A DNA stretch of 31,840 nt from CAYGTK01 sp964352775. GTDB lineage: Bacteria > Bacteroidota > Bacteroidia > Chitinophagales > CAIOSU01. The translations under genes and the position numbers were made by a program. Under the pieces are notes generated by a model. The model saw only the letters and a program-made list of their open reading frames with translations, made no database searches and was not told the DNA's origin. Every line of letters begins with the position of its first letter. Position 1 is the first letter of the stretch. The stretch lies in the NCBI GenBank assembly GCA_964352775.1, contig CAYGTK010000016.1:1-31840 (forward strand). The letters are read 5' to 3'. This document shows, one piece after another, positions 1-7,100 of this stretch.

Positions 1-357
1 GTCCTGAATTCATTTCAGGATCTAACGGTCGCAAGTAATTCATTACCACCATCCACATTTTCGACCTAGCTTAAGTATTGAAAAATATAATTATAGAAAG
101 CTTACAGCACAAATGGTACATTTACGGTGCACTACCAAAAATGGGCCTAGTGATAGCAAGGGTTTTAGGTCGAGTTTTGGCGGGTTATAGGGATTTTGAT
201 AACCTAATGATAGCAAGGGTTACAGTCAAATAAGGGGATAAGACAATATGTAAGTTGTTGACCTGTGAGCAATTTTTAGATATCTAAAAGTGGAAATGGG
301 GGTAAATGGGCGTAAATGCTGCTTGTTGCTTCCTCTTGGTACATAGGGATGATTCCA
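1..357. other. Gene-free stretch with short repeats
   Basis: I see no convincing gene here. Bases 2-20 form a perfect 7-bp hairpin (TCCTGAA, 5-nt loop, TTCAGGA) followed by TCT; the same stem with another loop recurs at 18141-18159. A 19-base phrase containing TGATAGCAAGGGTT occurs at 146-164 and, with one change, at 203-221, so there is a local duplication of about 57 bp period. The window start cuts into the first hairpin element, as expected of a contig that broke in a dispersed repeat. Confidence 0.5.
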
Positions 358-470
358 TAGCTATTGCCAGTTTATAAATGGTGATCAATTTACTAGCAAG
401 TCTGTGACTTGCAGCTTTACAAACTGCTTAGTAGATACTCACAAGTAACAGACTAGCGAGAGCGAGGGGA
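358..470 (-). repeat. Hairpin repeat element A1, downstream of the 145-aa gene
   Basis: This is a degenerate member of the hairpin family seen at 1031, 2191 and 7101. It opens with a GCCAGTTTATAAATGGT arm, followed by a perfect 7-bp hairpin GCAAGTC-TGT-GACTTGC at 396-412 and an imperfect one at 411-427. It ends in AGCGAGAGCGAGGGG, the same purine tail as the other copies. The tail stops 12 nt short of the stop codon of the minus-strand gene at 483-920. The strand given is that of the gene it follows. Confidence 0.6.
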
Positions 471-482
471 TTTTAAATGAGC

Positions 483-920
483 TCATTTTTGATGTTCATT
501 ATACCAAGCTCGTACTTCGGCTATTAGATCAGGGTCAGGATGAAATATCCCATTCTTAAATACTCCGAATTCTAAAGACGATGATCTAGAAGGGTAGACT
601 ATATTTTTACGAATCGACTCGATCATAAAAAGGGCCTCAACCCCCTCCGTGGTTCTAGTTTTATAGGATAGATCGACTCCAGCGTAGGAGGCGAATACAG
701 GTGTAGTTACTTTTTCGGACTCTATTTTTTCGATCAGAAAAGTAAGGTCATCCTCTGTCAACCAACCAGAAGGAATGGACTCAGAATCTACCAGATATAA
801 TGTGTATTCAGGGTTATTGCTCAAGTAATTCAGAAAATCCAATGGTGTAGATATATTGAAATCAAAGACTATATATGTGATCTGTTGACTTACTATAAGC
901 AGAAAAATTAGAACTCTCAT
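483..920 (-). CDS. Hypothetical exported or membrane-anchored protein, 145 aa
   Basis: I do not recognise this protein. It starts MRVLIFLLIV, a short basic-hydrophobic segment that could be a signal peptide or N-terminal anchor (about residues 2-20) with no clear cleavage site or lipobox. The rest is soluble-looking, acidic, and ends in a charged helix-like segment with AWYNEH. The ATG overlaps by 1 nt (TAATG) the stop of a short upstream frame at 920-1033, which hints at translational coupling. A hairpin repeat follows 12 nt after its stop. It is the last of three same-strand genes separated by repeats. Function unknown; reality of the gene is moderately supported by length, the hydrophobic start and tight packing. 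Confidence 0.55.
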   Translation of the reverse strand: MRVLIFLLIVSQQITYIVFDFNISTPLDFLNYLSNNPEYTLYLVDSESIPSGWLTEDDLTFLIEKIESEKVTTPVFASYAGVDLSYKTRTTEGVEALFMIESIRKNIVYPSRSSSLEFGVFKNGIFHPDPDLIAEVRAWYNEHQK

Positions 921-1033
921 TACTCTTCGTTAGGAACTTTAGTTGTTTTAATAATACTCCTACTAAACGGGGTTACAATGCGTGCAATACCAAAATACAT
1001 AAAGAATACGGTGCAGACGCGATCTACCCACAT
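920..1033 (-). CDS. Possible 37-aa membrane peptide or gene remnant
   Basis: The frame runs from an ATG at the inner edge of repeat A2 to a TAA that shares one base with the next start codon. It encodes a hydrophobic stretch around VFFMYFGIARIV and then a basic, polar tail. The same frame stays open upstream through the repeat to a TGA at 1169-1171, but contains no earlier ATG, GTG or TTG. It may be a genuine leader-like small membrane protein, or the C-terminal remnant of a membrane gene whose 5' part was replaced by the repeat. Weak evidence: only the membrane-like composition and the overlap. Confidence 0.25.
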   Translation of the reverse strand: MWVDRVCTVFFMYFGIARIVTPFSRSIIKTTKVPNEE

Positions 1034-1200
1034 AGCGATTGCCAGTTTATAACTGGTGATAAATCCACCAGCAGTCTCCAGACTGTTGCCAGGTAATGCT
1101 TGTGCTTTTATCGCTATGCTGTTAGGTGAATTGATGTTGTGAGTAGTCAGAGACTGCTGGGTATGGCGTCACTAGTCAGAGACTATCGACAGCGGGGGGA
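1031..1200 (-). repeat. Hairpin repeat element A2 (about 170 bp)
   Basis: The element carries hairpins at 1042-1056 (CCAGTT-TAT-AACTGG), 1072-1085, 1145-1155 (AGTC-AGA-GACT) and about 1172-1185, and ends in CGACAGCGGGGGG. About 140 bp of it (1058-1199) matches 2225-2366 with roughly seven differences. It ends 8 nt before the stop codon of the gene at 1209-2138. The two copies are direct repeats on either side of that gene. Confidence 0.8.
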
Positions 1201-1208
1201 GCCTATCA

Positions 1209-2138
1209 TCAAAGGCTTTCCTTTAGAGCGGTAAGTTCCTTTTCAACAATTTTAATTTTTACACGGTAGAAATGAAGAAACTGCTTGAACCAAAAGTATG
1301 TGTGGTTAATTAGTTCCTGTTCATCATCTCTTGCGCTTCCCATTCTTCTATCGACGGCGCTCATGCCACTAGCTACACCCGGCGAATTAATACTGGCAGC
1401 ATTTCCATATGCGGGGGATTTTAGGTGTTCATAGTTTAATGGACATTCATAGTCTGGCCCTATAAGCAAATCCAACTCTAATCTTGGCAGGTCCAAGTAC
1501 AACATGTTCAACTCTCTATCTACATTGTTTAGCTTGAAGCTAACGCAGAGTACAAAATCGTTTCCAATATCCTTTACCCAGCAATAACACTTTTTTGATG
1601 AGATTGTCTCGCTAAAATTATAATCTAACAATTCCTCAGAGATTACTTGTTTAAAGAACCGAAGCACTTTAATTCTATTGAACTTATGGCCCAACTGAAA
1701 CCTGTTAAATTCATCTTTTTTATTGGGTCTATAAAGCTTTGTATTGTGCAGAAAATTCTCTGTCTTATCATCTAATCCTTCAAAAAAAAACACCTTCAAT
1801 TTCTCAACGTACTCTCGCCATTTTTGGGAATCTGTCTTATCCCAGTCTCCGAACTCATCGAAAACAGTCTTTAACTTAGCTGAACTATATCCTCCATAGT
1901 AGGGTTGATCATAATCTTCAATATAAGAACCATCAGTCGATAACACTTTTTCAAGTCTGCTATACGCAAGCTCTGAATCATAGCGTATCTTTGGCTTTAG
2001 ATTGTGGTAATCCGATAATAACGCCCTCGGAGGGAAGTACTTCTCCTTCCCAAATGCTTCGAAAAATAATTCTATAGCCTGATGTCTATTAGCAAAAGAC
2101 AGTTCCTTGAAGGCTTTGATAAATTCGTCGGTCAACAT
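1209..2138 (-). CDS. Hypothetical protein, 309 aa, bracketed by direct repeats
   Basis: I do not recognise a family. The predicted protein is soluble with no signal peptide; the N-terminal third is helical (FANRHQAIELFFEAFG) and the middle is rich in aromatic and charged residues. About residues 246-273 are unlike the rest: low-complexity, rich in Gly, Ser and Ala with Arg/Asp at the end (PGVASGMSAVDRRMGSARDD). That resembles translated intergenic palindromic repeats and could be an in-frame insertion; this is inference. I start at the ATG at 2138; a GTG two codons upstream (2144) is possible and would overlap the end of the repeat-spanning frame by 1 nt. The gene sits alone between repeats A2 and A3, so it looks like an insertable single-gene unit. 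It may well be defence-related or cargo, but nothing in it proves this. Confidence 0.6.
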   Translation of the reverse strand: MLTDEFIKAFKELSFANRHQAIELFFEAFGKEKYFPPRALLSDYHNLKPKIRYDSELAYSRLEKVLSTDGSYIEDYDQPYYGGYSSAKLKTVFDEFGDWDKTDSQKWREYVEKLKVFFFEGLDDKTENFLHNTKLYRPNKKDEFNRFQLGHKFNRIKVLRFFKQVISEELLDYNFSETISSKKCYCWVKDIGNDFVLCVSFKLNNVDRELNMLYLDLPRLELDLLIGPDYECPLNYEHLKSPAYGNAASINSPGVASGMSAVDRRMGSARDDEQELINHTYFWFKQFLHFYRVKIKIVEKELTALKESL

Positions 2139-2190
2139 AGTCACTAAGTTATTGATTTAATTTGCCAGCACTTGACGAATCGTACTCGCT

Positions 2191-2366
2191 CTATCCCCCC
2201 GCTATCACCAGTCTCTAGACTGGCGATAAATCCACCACCAGTCTCCAGACTGTTGACAGGTAATGCTTGTGCTTTTATTGCTATGCTGTTAGGTGAATTG
2301 ATGTTGTGAGCAGTCAGAGACTGCTGGGTATGGCGTCACTAGTCAAAGACTAGCGACAGCGAGGGG
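2191..2366 (-). repeat. Hairpin repeat element A3, with an inverted partner
   Basis: Bases 2228-2366 repeat element A2 at about 95% identity. Three of the differences restore or keep base pairing: GCAGTC-AGA-GACTGC is fully paired here where A2 has a T.G pair, and CTAGTC-AAA-GACTAG is fully paired where A2 is not. At 2191-2226 a unit in the opposite orientation begins CTATCCCCCCGCTATC followed by a CCAGT/ACTGG hairpin, so the tail GCGGGGGG is present on both ends, as in paired (BIME-like) REP elements. The element ends on the base before the stop codon of the following lipoprotein gene. Confidence 0.8.
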
Positions 2367-2942
2367 CTAATAAACCTCAACTAGTTCCCAATACTCCCCA
2401 TTCTTCTTCTCATATTTAATCACCCCTTTTGACTTACTCCAGTAAAGTTTCTCAATAAAGTTATCTCTATGTTCGTATCTCCTATCTGTTGCTGAAAATA
2501 TCCAAACATCGTTATAATTCTTGTCTAATATTTTTATACGGTTCATCTTTCTATTTTTTAGCTCATGATAGTTAAAAGTATCCTTTCCATAAAACCATGA
2601 ATTCCCTAAAATAAAGTTAATTCTTACTATTGTCCCCTTATTCTGGATAGCTTGGAGAGCTATAAGGGACCTAGTAAATCCACTAGATGTATCTGAACTA
2701 ACAACTAGTTCATAAATTTCTTCCGTGGCTGAAAAGATATTTAGGGGGTCACTATTTCCAGAATACCTTTCTGTGCCTATAACGTGTAATTTTTCAAGAT
2801 CTTCATTATTGCTCTTAAATACCAGAATATTCCCAGGTTTATAGGCTATAAGGCTTAGGCTTTCTTCCAATACCACAAAATTTTTACAAGAAAAAAACAA
2901 TACAACCTGAACTATACCTAATATCAAAAACATCCTTTTCAT
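2367..2942 (-). CDS. Hypothetical lipoprotein, 191 aa
   Basis: From the ATG at 2942 the protein begins MKRMFLILGIVQ, then a lipobox ending LFFSC, so it should be exported by Sec and lipidated on that cysteine. A longer frame starts at 2969 but would place nine extra residues before the basic start of the signal peptide, so I prefer 2942. The mature part looks beta-rich and aromatic with no motif I know; it may be a small surface or periplasmic lipoprotein. The stop codon is directly against repeat A3, and a second hairpin (2991-3007) lies about 50 bp upstream of the start. Third gene of the repeat-separated series; no shared function with the other two is visible. Confidence 0.6.
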   Translation of the reverse strand: MKRMFLILGIVQVVLFFSCKNFVVLEESLSLIAYKPGNILVFKSNNEDLEKLHVIGTERYSGNSDPLNIFSATEEIYELVVSSDTSSGFTRSLIALQAIQNKGTIVRINFILGNSWFYGKDTFNYHELKNRKMNRIKILDKNYNDVWIFSATDRRYEHRDNFIEKLYWSKSKGVIKYEKKNGEYWELVEVY

Positions 2943-2990
2943 GTGTAGTATTTCTCTAAAAAGAACCATCCTCTTGAAGCTCCCTGTCTC

Positions 2991-3310
2991 GCAAGTCTGT
3001 GACTTGTGATGTTTGACGTGCCCCGATTGCTCGGGGCAGCAGTTGCAAACCGCTATGGATAATTAGTTCCTCCGATACATCGGAGAAACAGCTTTTGCAG
3101 CATTAAATCTACCTAATAGTTACTAAATACTACCTACTCTCTTACCCCCCCCGCTAGCGCACGTTTGCAACGCGTGCAATAAGTTAAGAACGCGTTGCAA
3201 AAGCGCTCCAGCTTATTTATCGTGCATTTAACCGTGTGCCCATCCCAGCACCACACCCTTCGACTATTCCGCTATCGCTCCATGCTCTGGGTGACCCCCG
3301 CTTCAATTAC
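2991..3310. repeat. Gene-free stretch packed with palindromes
   Basis: This stretch holds no gene but at least four hairpins: 2991-3007 (CAAGTC-TGT-GACTTG, the same core as at 396-412), 3019-3038 (TGCCCCGA-TTGC-TCGGGGCA), 3070-3085 (CTCCGA-TACA-TCGGAG) and 3159-3177 (GCACG...CGTGC, preceded by CCCCCCCCGCTAGC, the reverse complement of the GCGGGGG tail). At 3244-3310 lies a copy of a second dispersed repeat whose 17-base core CTTCGACTATTCCGCTA (3258-3274) recurs exactly at 18319-18335. None is followed by a clear T-tract, so I do not call them terminators. Confidence 0.7.
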
Positions 3311-3332
3311 TGCCTACTGTGACTGTTAACTG

Positions 3333-3860
3333 TTACTTAAGACCTACTCGCTTAAACACTTCCCAAACCACAACCCCCACACTCACCGAGATATTCAACG
3401 AGTGCTTGGTGCCGAACTGTGGTATTTCGATGCAGTGATCTACCAATTCCATTACCTCTTGCGATACGCCGCTTACTTCGTGGCCAAATACTAGGGCTAG
3501 TTTGCTTGTGGGGGTAAAGTCTTGCAGGGCGATGCTATCGTCGGCTTGCTCTACGGCGGCTATGGTGTAGCCTTCGGCTTTAAGTGCGGTAATGGCGTCT
3601 ACGGTGCTTTTGTGGTGCTGCCAATGCACACTTTCGGTAGCGCCCAGGGCCGTTTTGGTAATGTCGCGATGAGGAGGCTGGGCGGTGATGCCACATAGGT
3701 AAATGGCCTCTACCAAAAAGGCATCGCCCGTGCGGAATGCCGAACCCACATTGTTTGCGCTACGCACATTGTCTAGCACCAATACCAAGGGCGTCTTCTC
3801 TGCCTGCTTAAATTCCTCCACATTCAGTCTATCCAGCTCGGCATTGGGTGTTTTGCGCAT
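3333..3860 (-). CDS. SpoU/TrmH-family RNA 2'-O-methyltransferase
   Basis: A SAM-dependent SPOUT-fold methyltransferase expected to methylate a ribose 2'-OH in tRNA or rRNA in the cytoplasm. The three SpoU motifs are present: motif 1 NVRSANNVGSAFRTGD (residues 31-46, Arg43 in the catalytic position), motif 2 FGHEVSGVS (125-133) and motif 3 IPQFGTKHSLNISVSVGV (146-163), which forms the trefoil knot. At 175 residues it is close to the minimal catalytic domain, without the N-terminal substrate-binding domain of RlmB or the extension of E. coli TrmH, so the target (for example tRNA Gm18) cannot be assigned. It is divergent from mutS, with about 100 bp between them. Family assignment is firm; specificity is not. 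Confidence 0.92.
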   Translation of the reverse strand: MRKTPNAELDRLNVEEFKQAEKTPLVLVLDNVRSANNVGSAFRTGDAFLVEAIYLCGITAQPPHRDITKTALGATESVHWQHHKSTVDAITALKAEGYTIAAVEQADDSIALQDFTPTSKLALVFGHEVSGVSQEVMELVDHCIEIPQFGTKHSLNISVSVGVVVWEVFKRVGLK

Positions 3861-3931
3861 GTTATGTGTATTTCTTGTTAGTTATTTGCGTGGTAAAGCA
3901 CTATTAGCTCCTACTTAAGGTAGTACCTTTA

Positions 3932-3939
3932 CAAAAGTA
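3932..3939 (-). promoter_or_regulatory. Candidate -7 element for the methyltransferase gene
   Basis: On the minus strand this reads TACTTTTG, matching the Bacteroidota -7 consensus TAnnTTTG, about 70 nt before the ATG at 3860. No convincing TTG lies at the -33 distance, so this is only a candidate. On the plus strand the overlapping bases include TACCTTTA, a weaker match that could serve mutS. Confidence 0.25.
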
Positions 3940-3966
3940 GCATTCTTGTAACGTACCACCTTATTT

Positions 3967-6597
3967 TTGGCAAAGGCAGCATCCACATCTAAAAAGAAAA
4001 AGGCAGCATCGGAAACCCCGTTGATGCAGCAGTACAACCAGATAAAGACCAAATATCCGGATGCGATGCTGCTATTCAGGGTAGGTGATTTTTATGAGAC
4101 CTTTGGTCAAGATGCCATTAAAGCGGCCAATGCCTTGGGCATAACGCTCACCAAGCGATCGAACGGTGCGGCGGCTCATCAAGAGCTGGCGGGCTTTCCC
4201 TATCATGCTTTAGATACCTATTTGCCCAAGCTGGTGCAGGCTGGTTTCCGCGTAGCCATCTGCGAGCAACTGGAAGATCCCAAGCAGACCAAGACCATTG
4301 TAAAGCGCGGGGTGACCGAGCTGATAACCCCCGGTACAGCCCTTAACGATAAGCTACTTAACCACAAGCAGAACAACTTTTTAGCCGCCGTCCATTTTGA
4401 GAAAGATCATATGGGTGTAGCATTTTTAGATGCTAGTACAGGCGAATTCTTTAGTGCCGAAGGCGATATGGCTTACATCGCCAATCTATTACAGAGCTTT
4501 CAGCCATCAGAGGTATTATTTGATAGGCAGCATCGGAAACGCTTTTTTGCCGAATTTGCCCAGCAGTACTATTCTTATCCATTAGATGAATGGGTGTTTC
4601 AATACGATTACAGTTACGAAACCCTTACGCGCCACTTTGGTACCACTTCTTTAAAAGGATTTGGGGTGGAAGAATTGCGTGCTGGTGTTACGGCATCGGG
4701 TGCTATTCTTCATTATCTGAAAGAAACCCAGCATCCCGATCTTCAGCATATTTCTACTTTATCGCGATTACAGCGAGAGGAGTATGTTTGGCTCGATCGC
4801 TTTACTATCAGAAACTTGGAATTGGTAGATAGCGCACACGGTGCATCGTTATTGGAAACCATAGACCATACCAGCTCCCCAATGGGCGCGCGCATGCTCA
4901 AGCGCTGGATAGTGTTGCCATTAGTAGATGCGGATAAGATATTGGCCCGACAATCGGTAGTAGAGGCGTTGATAAAGTCGCCCGACTTGTATCAATTACT
5001 ACAAGGCCAAGTAAAACAAATAGGCGACTTAGAGCGATTGATATCGAAAGTGCCCATGGGCCGTATTAACCCTAGGGAACTGCGCCAATTACAACGTGGA
5101 CTGGCAGCACTAGAACCTATTAAGGAGGCCTGCTTACAAAACGATGATAAGCATTTACAGCTAATAGGTGAGCGCATTGATCTATGTGCTACGCTTCGCG
5201 ATAGGATAGCTGATGAGCTGAGTGATGAGCCGCCAGTAGCTTTAGTAAAAGGCCACGTGATGCGTGATGGTATTTCGCCAGACTTGGATGAGTTGCGTAC
5301 TATTATCAATTCTAGCAAGAGCTACATAGCAGGTATACAGCAGCGGGAGATGGAGCGCACGGGCATTACTTCTTTAAAGGTTGGGTTCAATAATGTGTTC
5401 GGGTATTACCTAGAAGTACGCAACACACACAAGGATAAAGTGCCAGAAGAATGGGTACGAAAACAGACGCTGGTAAATGCCGAGCGATATATAACCGACG
5501 AGTTAAAGCAAGCCGAAGAAAAGATACTAGGGGCAGAAGACAAGGTGCTGGCATTAGAGGCTGAGTTGTTTCAAAAGTTGGTGGCTTTTGCCCAAGAGCA
5601 TATACGACCTGTGCAGAGCAATGCGCAATTGGTGGCAACGATAGATTGCTTGCTGTCGTTCGCACATTCCGCGCAGCGATACAATTATCGGAGACCGCAA
5701 TTGGTGGAGGATAATAGCATAGAGATAAAGGAAGGTCGCCACCCAGTTATTGAGCAACAACTGCCTACCACTAACGATTACATCCCCAACGATATACAGT
5801 TAGATACAGAGGAGCAACAGATAATCATTATTACTGGACCTAACATGGCAGGTAAATCGGCCCTGCTACGGCAAACGGCATTGATATGCCTAATGGCGCA
5901 GATCGGCAGCTTTGTGCCCGCTACATCGGCTAAACTGGGTATTACCGATAAGATATTCACTAGGGTAGGGGCGTCAGACAATATTTCGTCGGGCGAATCT
6001 ACCTTTATGGTAGAGATGAACGAGACGGCCAGTATCGTTAATAATATCTCCGATAAAAGTCTGATACTGCTGGATGAGATAGGCCGTGGTACTAGTACTT
6101 ACGATGGTATTTCCATTGCCTGGTCTATTGCTGAGTACCTGCATAACAATGGTAAGGCGCAGCCTAAAACCTTGTTCGCTACGCACTATCATGAACTGAA
6201 CGAGCTGGCGAATAAATTCCACCGCATTCAGAACTACAATGTAGCTACTAAAGAAGTAGGGCAGAAAGTGATATTTTTAAGGAAACTAGAGAAAGGTGGC
6301 AGCCACCACAGCTTTGGTATACACGTGGCACAAATGGCAGGCATGCCTAAGCCGCTGGTGAACCGCGCCAAAGAAATACTGAAAGAACTAGAGCAGAAAA
6401 GTATAGCTGATGATATAGCTGATACAGTTAAAAGCATGTCCGTACCCAATTACCAATTGAACATCTTTCAGGTAGATGACCCGCACTTTGGAGACATGAA
6501 AAAGCTACTGGATTCGCTGGATGTGAACACGCTAACACCGGTGGAAGCATTGCTCAAACTCAATGAACTGAAAGAATTGATGAGGAGCATAAAATAA
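3967..6597 (+). CDS. mutS: DNA mismatch repair protein MutS
   Basis: Full-length MutS1 (876 aa), the mismatch-recognition ATPase that recruits MutL. The mismatch-wedge motif F42-Y43-E44 is in GDFYETFG. The connector, lever and clamp domains follow, then the ABC-type ATPase with Walker A GPNMAGKS at 624-631, Walker B LILLDE around 699-704, the signature GESTFMVEM and a C-terminal helix-turn-helix (FGIHVAQMAGMP). The start is a TTG: the in-frame TAA at 3949 leaves no upstream option, and the first ATG (4024, residue 20) would remove only the Lys-rich N-terminal tail. The tail before TPLMQQYNQIK is typical of Bacteroidota MutS, so TTG is the better choice. Stop at 6597, just before the tRNA promoter. 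Confidence 0.98.
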   Translation: MAKAASTSKKKKAASETPLMQQYNQIKTKYPDAMLLFRVGDFYETFGQDAIKAANALGITLTKRSNGAAAHQELAGFPYHALDTYLPKLVQAGFRVAICEQLEDPKQTKTIVKRGVTELITPGTALNDKLLNHKQNNFLAAVHFEKDHMGVAFLDASTGEFFSAEGDMAYIANLLQSFQPSEVLFDRQHRKRFFAEFAQQYYSYPLDEWVFQYDYSYETLTRHFGTTSLKGFGVEELRAGVTASGAILHYLKETQHPDLQHISTLSRLQREEYVWLDRFTIRNLELVDSAHGASLLETIDHTSSPMGARMLKRWIVLPLVDADKILARQSVVEALIKSPDLYQLLQGQVKQIGDLERLISKVPMGRINPRELRQLQRGLAALEPIKEACLQNDDKHLQLIGERIDLCATLRDRIADELSDEPPVALVKGHVMRDGISPDLDELRTIINSSKSYIAGIQQREMERTGITSLKVGFNNVFGYYLEVRNTHKDKVPEEWVRKQTLVNAERYITDELKQAEEKILGAEDKVLALEAELFQKLVAFAQEHIRPVQSNAQLVATIDCLLSFAHSAQRYNYRRPQLVEDNSIEIKEGRHPVIEQQLPTTNDYIPNDIQLDTEEQQIIIITGPNMAGKSALLRQTALICLMAQIGSFVPATSAKLGITDKIFTRVGASDNISSGESTFMVEMNETASIVNNISDKSLILLDEIGRGTSTYDGISIAWSIAEYLHNNGKAQPKTLFATHYHELNELANKFHRIQNYNVATKEVGQKVIFLRKLEKGGSHHSFGIHVAQMAGMPKPLVNRAKEILKELEQKSIADDIADTVKSMSVPNYQLNIFQVDDPHFGDMKKLLDSLDVNTLTPVEALLKLNELKELMRSIK

Positions 6598-6609
6598 TAC
6601 GGGATAGTG

Positions 6610-6641
6610 TTGCACGCAAATAAGTAGAATGCTTATATTTG
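6610..6641 (+). promoter_or_regulatory. Promoter for the tRNA-Gly/tRNA-Leu pair
   Basis: TTG at 6610-6612, a 21-nt spacer, then TATATTTG at 6634-6641. This matches the Bacteroidota primary sigma factor pattern (TTG near -33, TAnnTTTG near -7). The start would be near 6647, about 45 nt before the tRNA. It lies entirely after the mutS stop codon. Confidence 0.65.
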
Positions 6642-6691
6642 CCATCCCTTTAGGGGGAACGTTCTTTCAAATGGCTTTTTAGCCGAAATAA

Positions 6692-6772
6692 GCGAGAGTA
6701 GCTCAGCTGGTAGAGCACAACCTTGCCAAGGTTGGGGTNNNNNNNNNNCGAGTTCGAATCTCGTCTCTCGCT
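6692..6772 (+). tRNA. tRNA-Gly (GCC), interrupted by a 10-N gap
   Basis: The acceptor stem GCGAGAG (6692-6698) pairs with CTCTCGC (6765-6771), followed by U73 as expected for tRNA-Gly. The D arm GCTC...GAGC and the anticodon arm CAACC-TTGCCAA-GGTTG (anticodon GCC) are intact. Ten Ns replace the end of the variable loop and the start of the T stem; by comparison with other tRNA-Gly(GCC) genes only about 2 nt (probably CG) should be there. Removing eight Ns gives the standard length of 73. Confidence 0.95.
6739..6748. other. Assembly gap (10 N)
   Basis: Exactly ten Ns, a conventional scaffold filler, placed inside tRNA-Gly. The flanks read continuously as one tRNA if about 2 nt are missing, so the join is probably correct and the stated gap length is arbitrary. 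Confidence 0.95.
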
Positions 6773-6801
6773 CTTTTTATCAGGCCACCAGTGCCTGAGT
6801 T

Positions 6802-6887
6802 GCCCGGATGGTGGAACTGGTAGACACGCAGGACTTAAAATCCTGTGGGCAGTAATGTCCGTGCGGGTTCGACCCCCGCTCCGGGTA
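6802..6887 (+). tRNA. tRNA-Leu (TAA)
   Basis: A class II tRNA of 86 nt: acceptor GCCCGGA pairs with TCCGGGT (with a G-U first pair, as in E. coli tRNA-Leu(UAA)) and A73 follows. The anticodon stem-loop is CAGGA-CTTAAAA-TCCTG with TAA at 6836-6838, there is a long variable arm (about TGGGCAGTAATGTCCG), and the T arm is GCGGG-TTCGACC-CCCGC. CCA is not encoded. A 6-bp hairpin (6780-6797, TCAGGC...GCCTGA) sits between the two tRNAs, possibly a processing or spacer structure. Confidence 0.97.
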
Positions 6888-6985
6888 CTTTTCAAACTTA
6901 GAGGATAATATCAGAAAGCGTAATGGTTCATTTAGCCAAGCGTTTCTATATATTTTATCCTCCTCCCTTTGATATTCGCACCCCC

Positions 6986-7053
6986 CCCCAACTCATCCTC
7001 TTCTTCAGACGAGGGTGCCAAAGCACCACGTTTATTGACGTGTCTGTTAAACC
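6986..7053. repeat. Dispersed repeat C, copy 1
   Basis: The first 29 bases (CCCCAACTCATCCTCTTCTT followed by CAGACGAGG) are identical to 7649-7677. The unit contains the ATCCTC...GAGG(A/G)T stem and, further on, a second small palindrome around CACG...CGTG. The similarity continues more loosely for about 67 bp. It and copy 2 lie on either side of the 92-aa membrane gene. A short frame across this stretch (6923-7132) is made of repeat sequence and is not a gene. Confidence 0.7.
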
Positions 7054-7100
7054 CGTGAACTTACAGGTACGGAGTTACTTGAATTTGCTAACTTACTACC

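Noticed and set aside
358..2366. Repeats as integron attC sites
   Set aside because: Each repeat has a single ACCTAAC/GTTAGGT-like core only, several independent short hairpins rather than one long imperfect stem, and no integron integrase is present. The layout is cassette-like but the sites are not attC by sequence.
358..3300. CRISPR array
   Set aside because: The repeats are irregular in spacing and length, contain genes between them and do not show uniform spacers.
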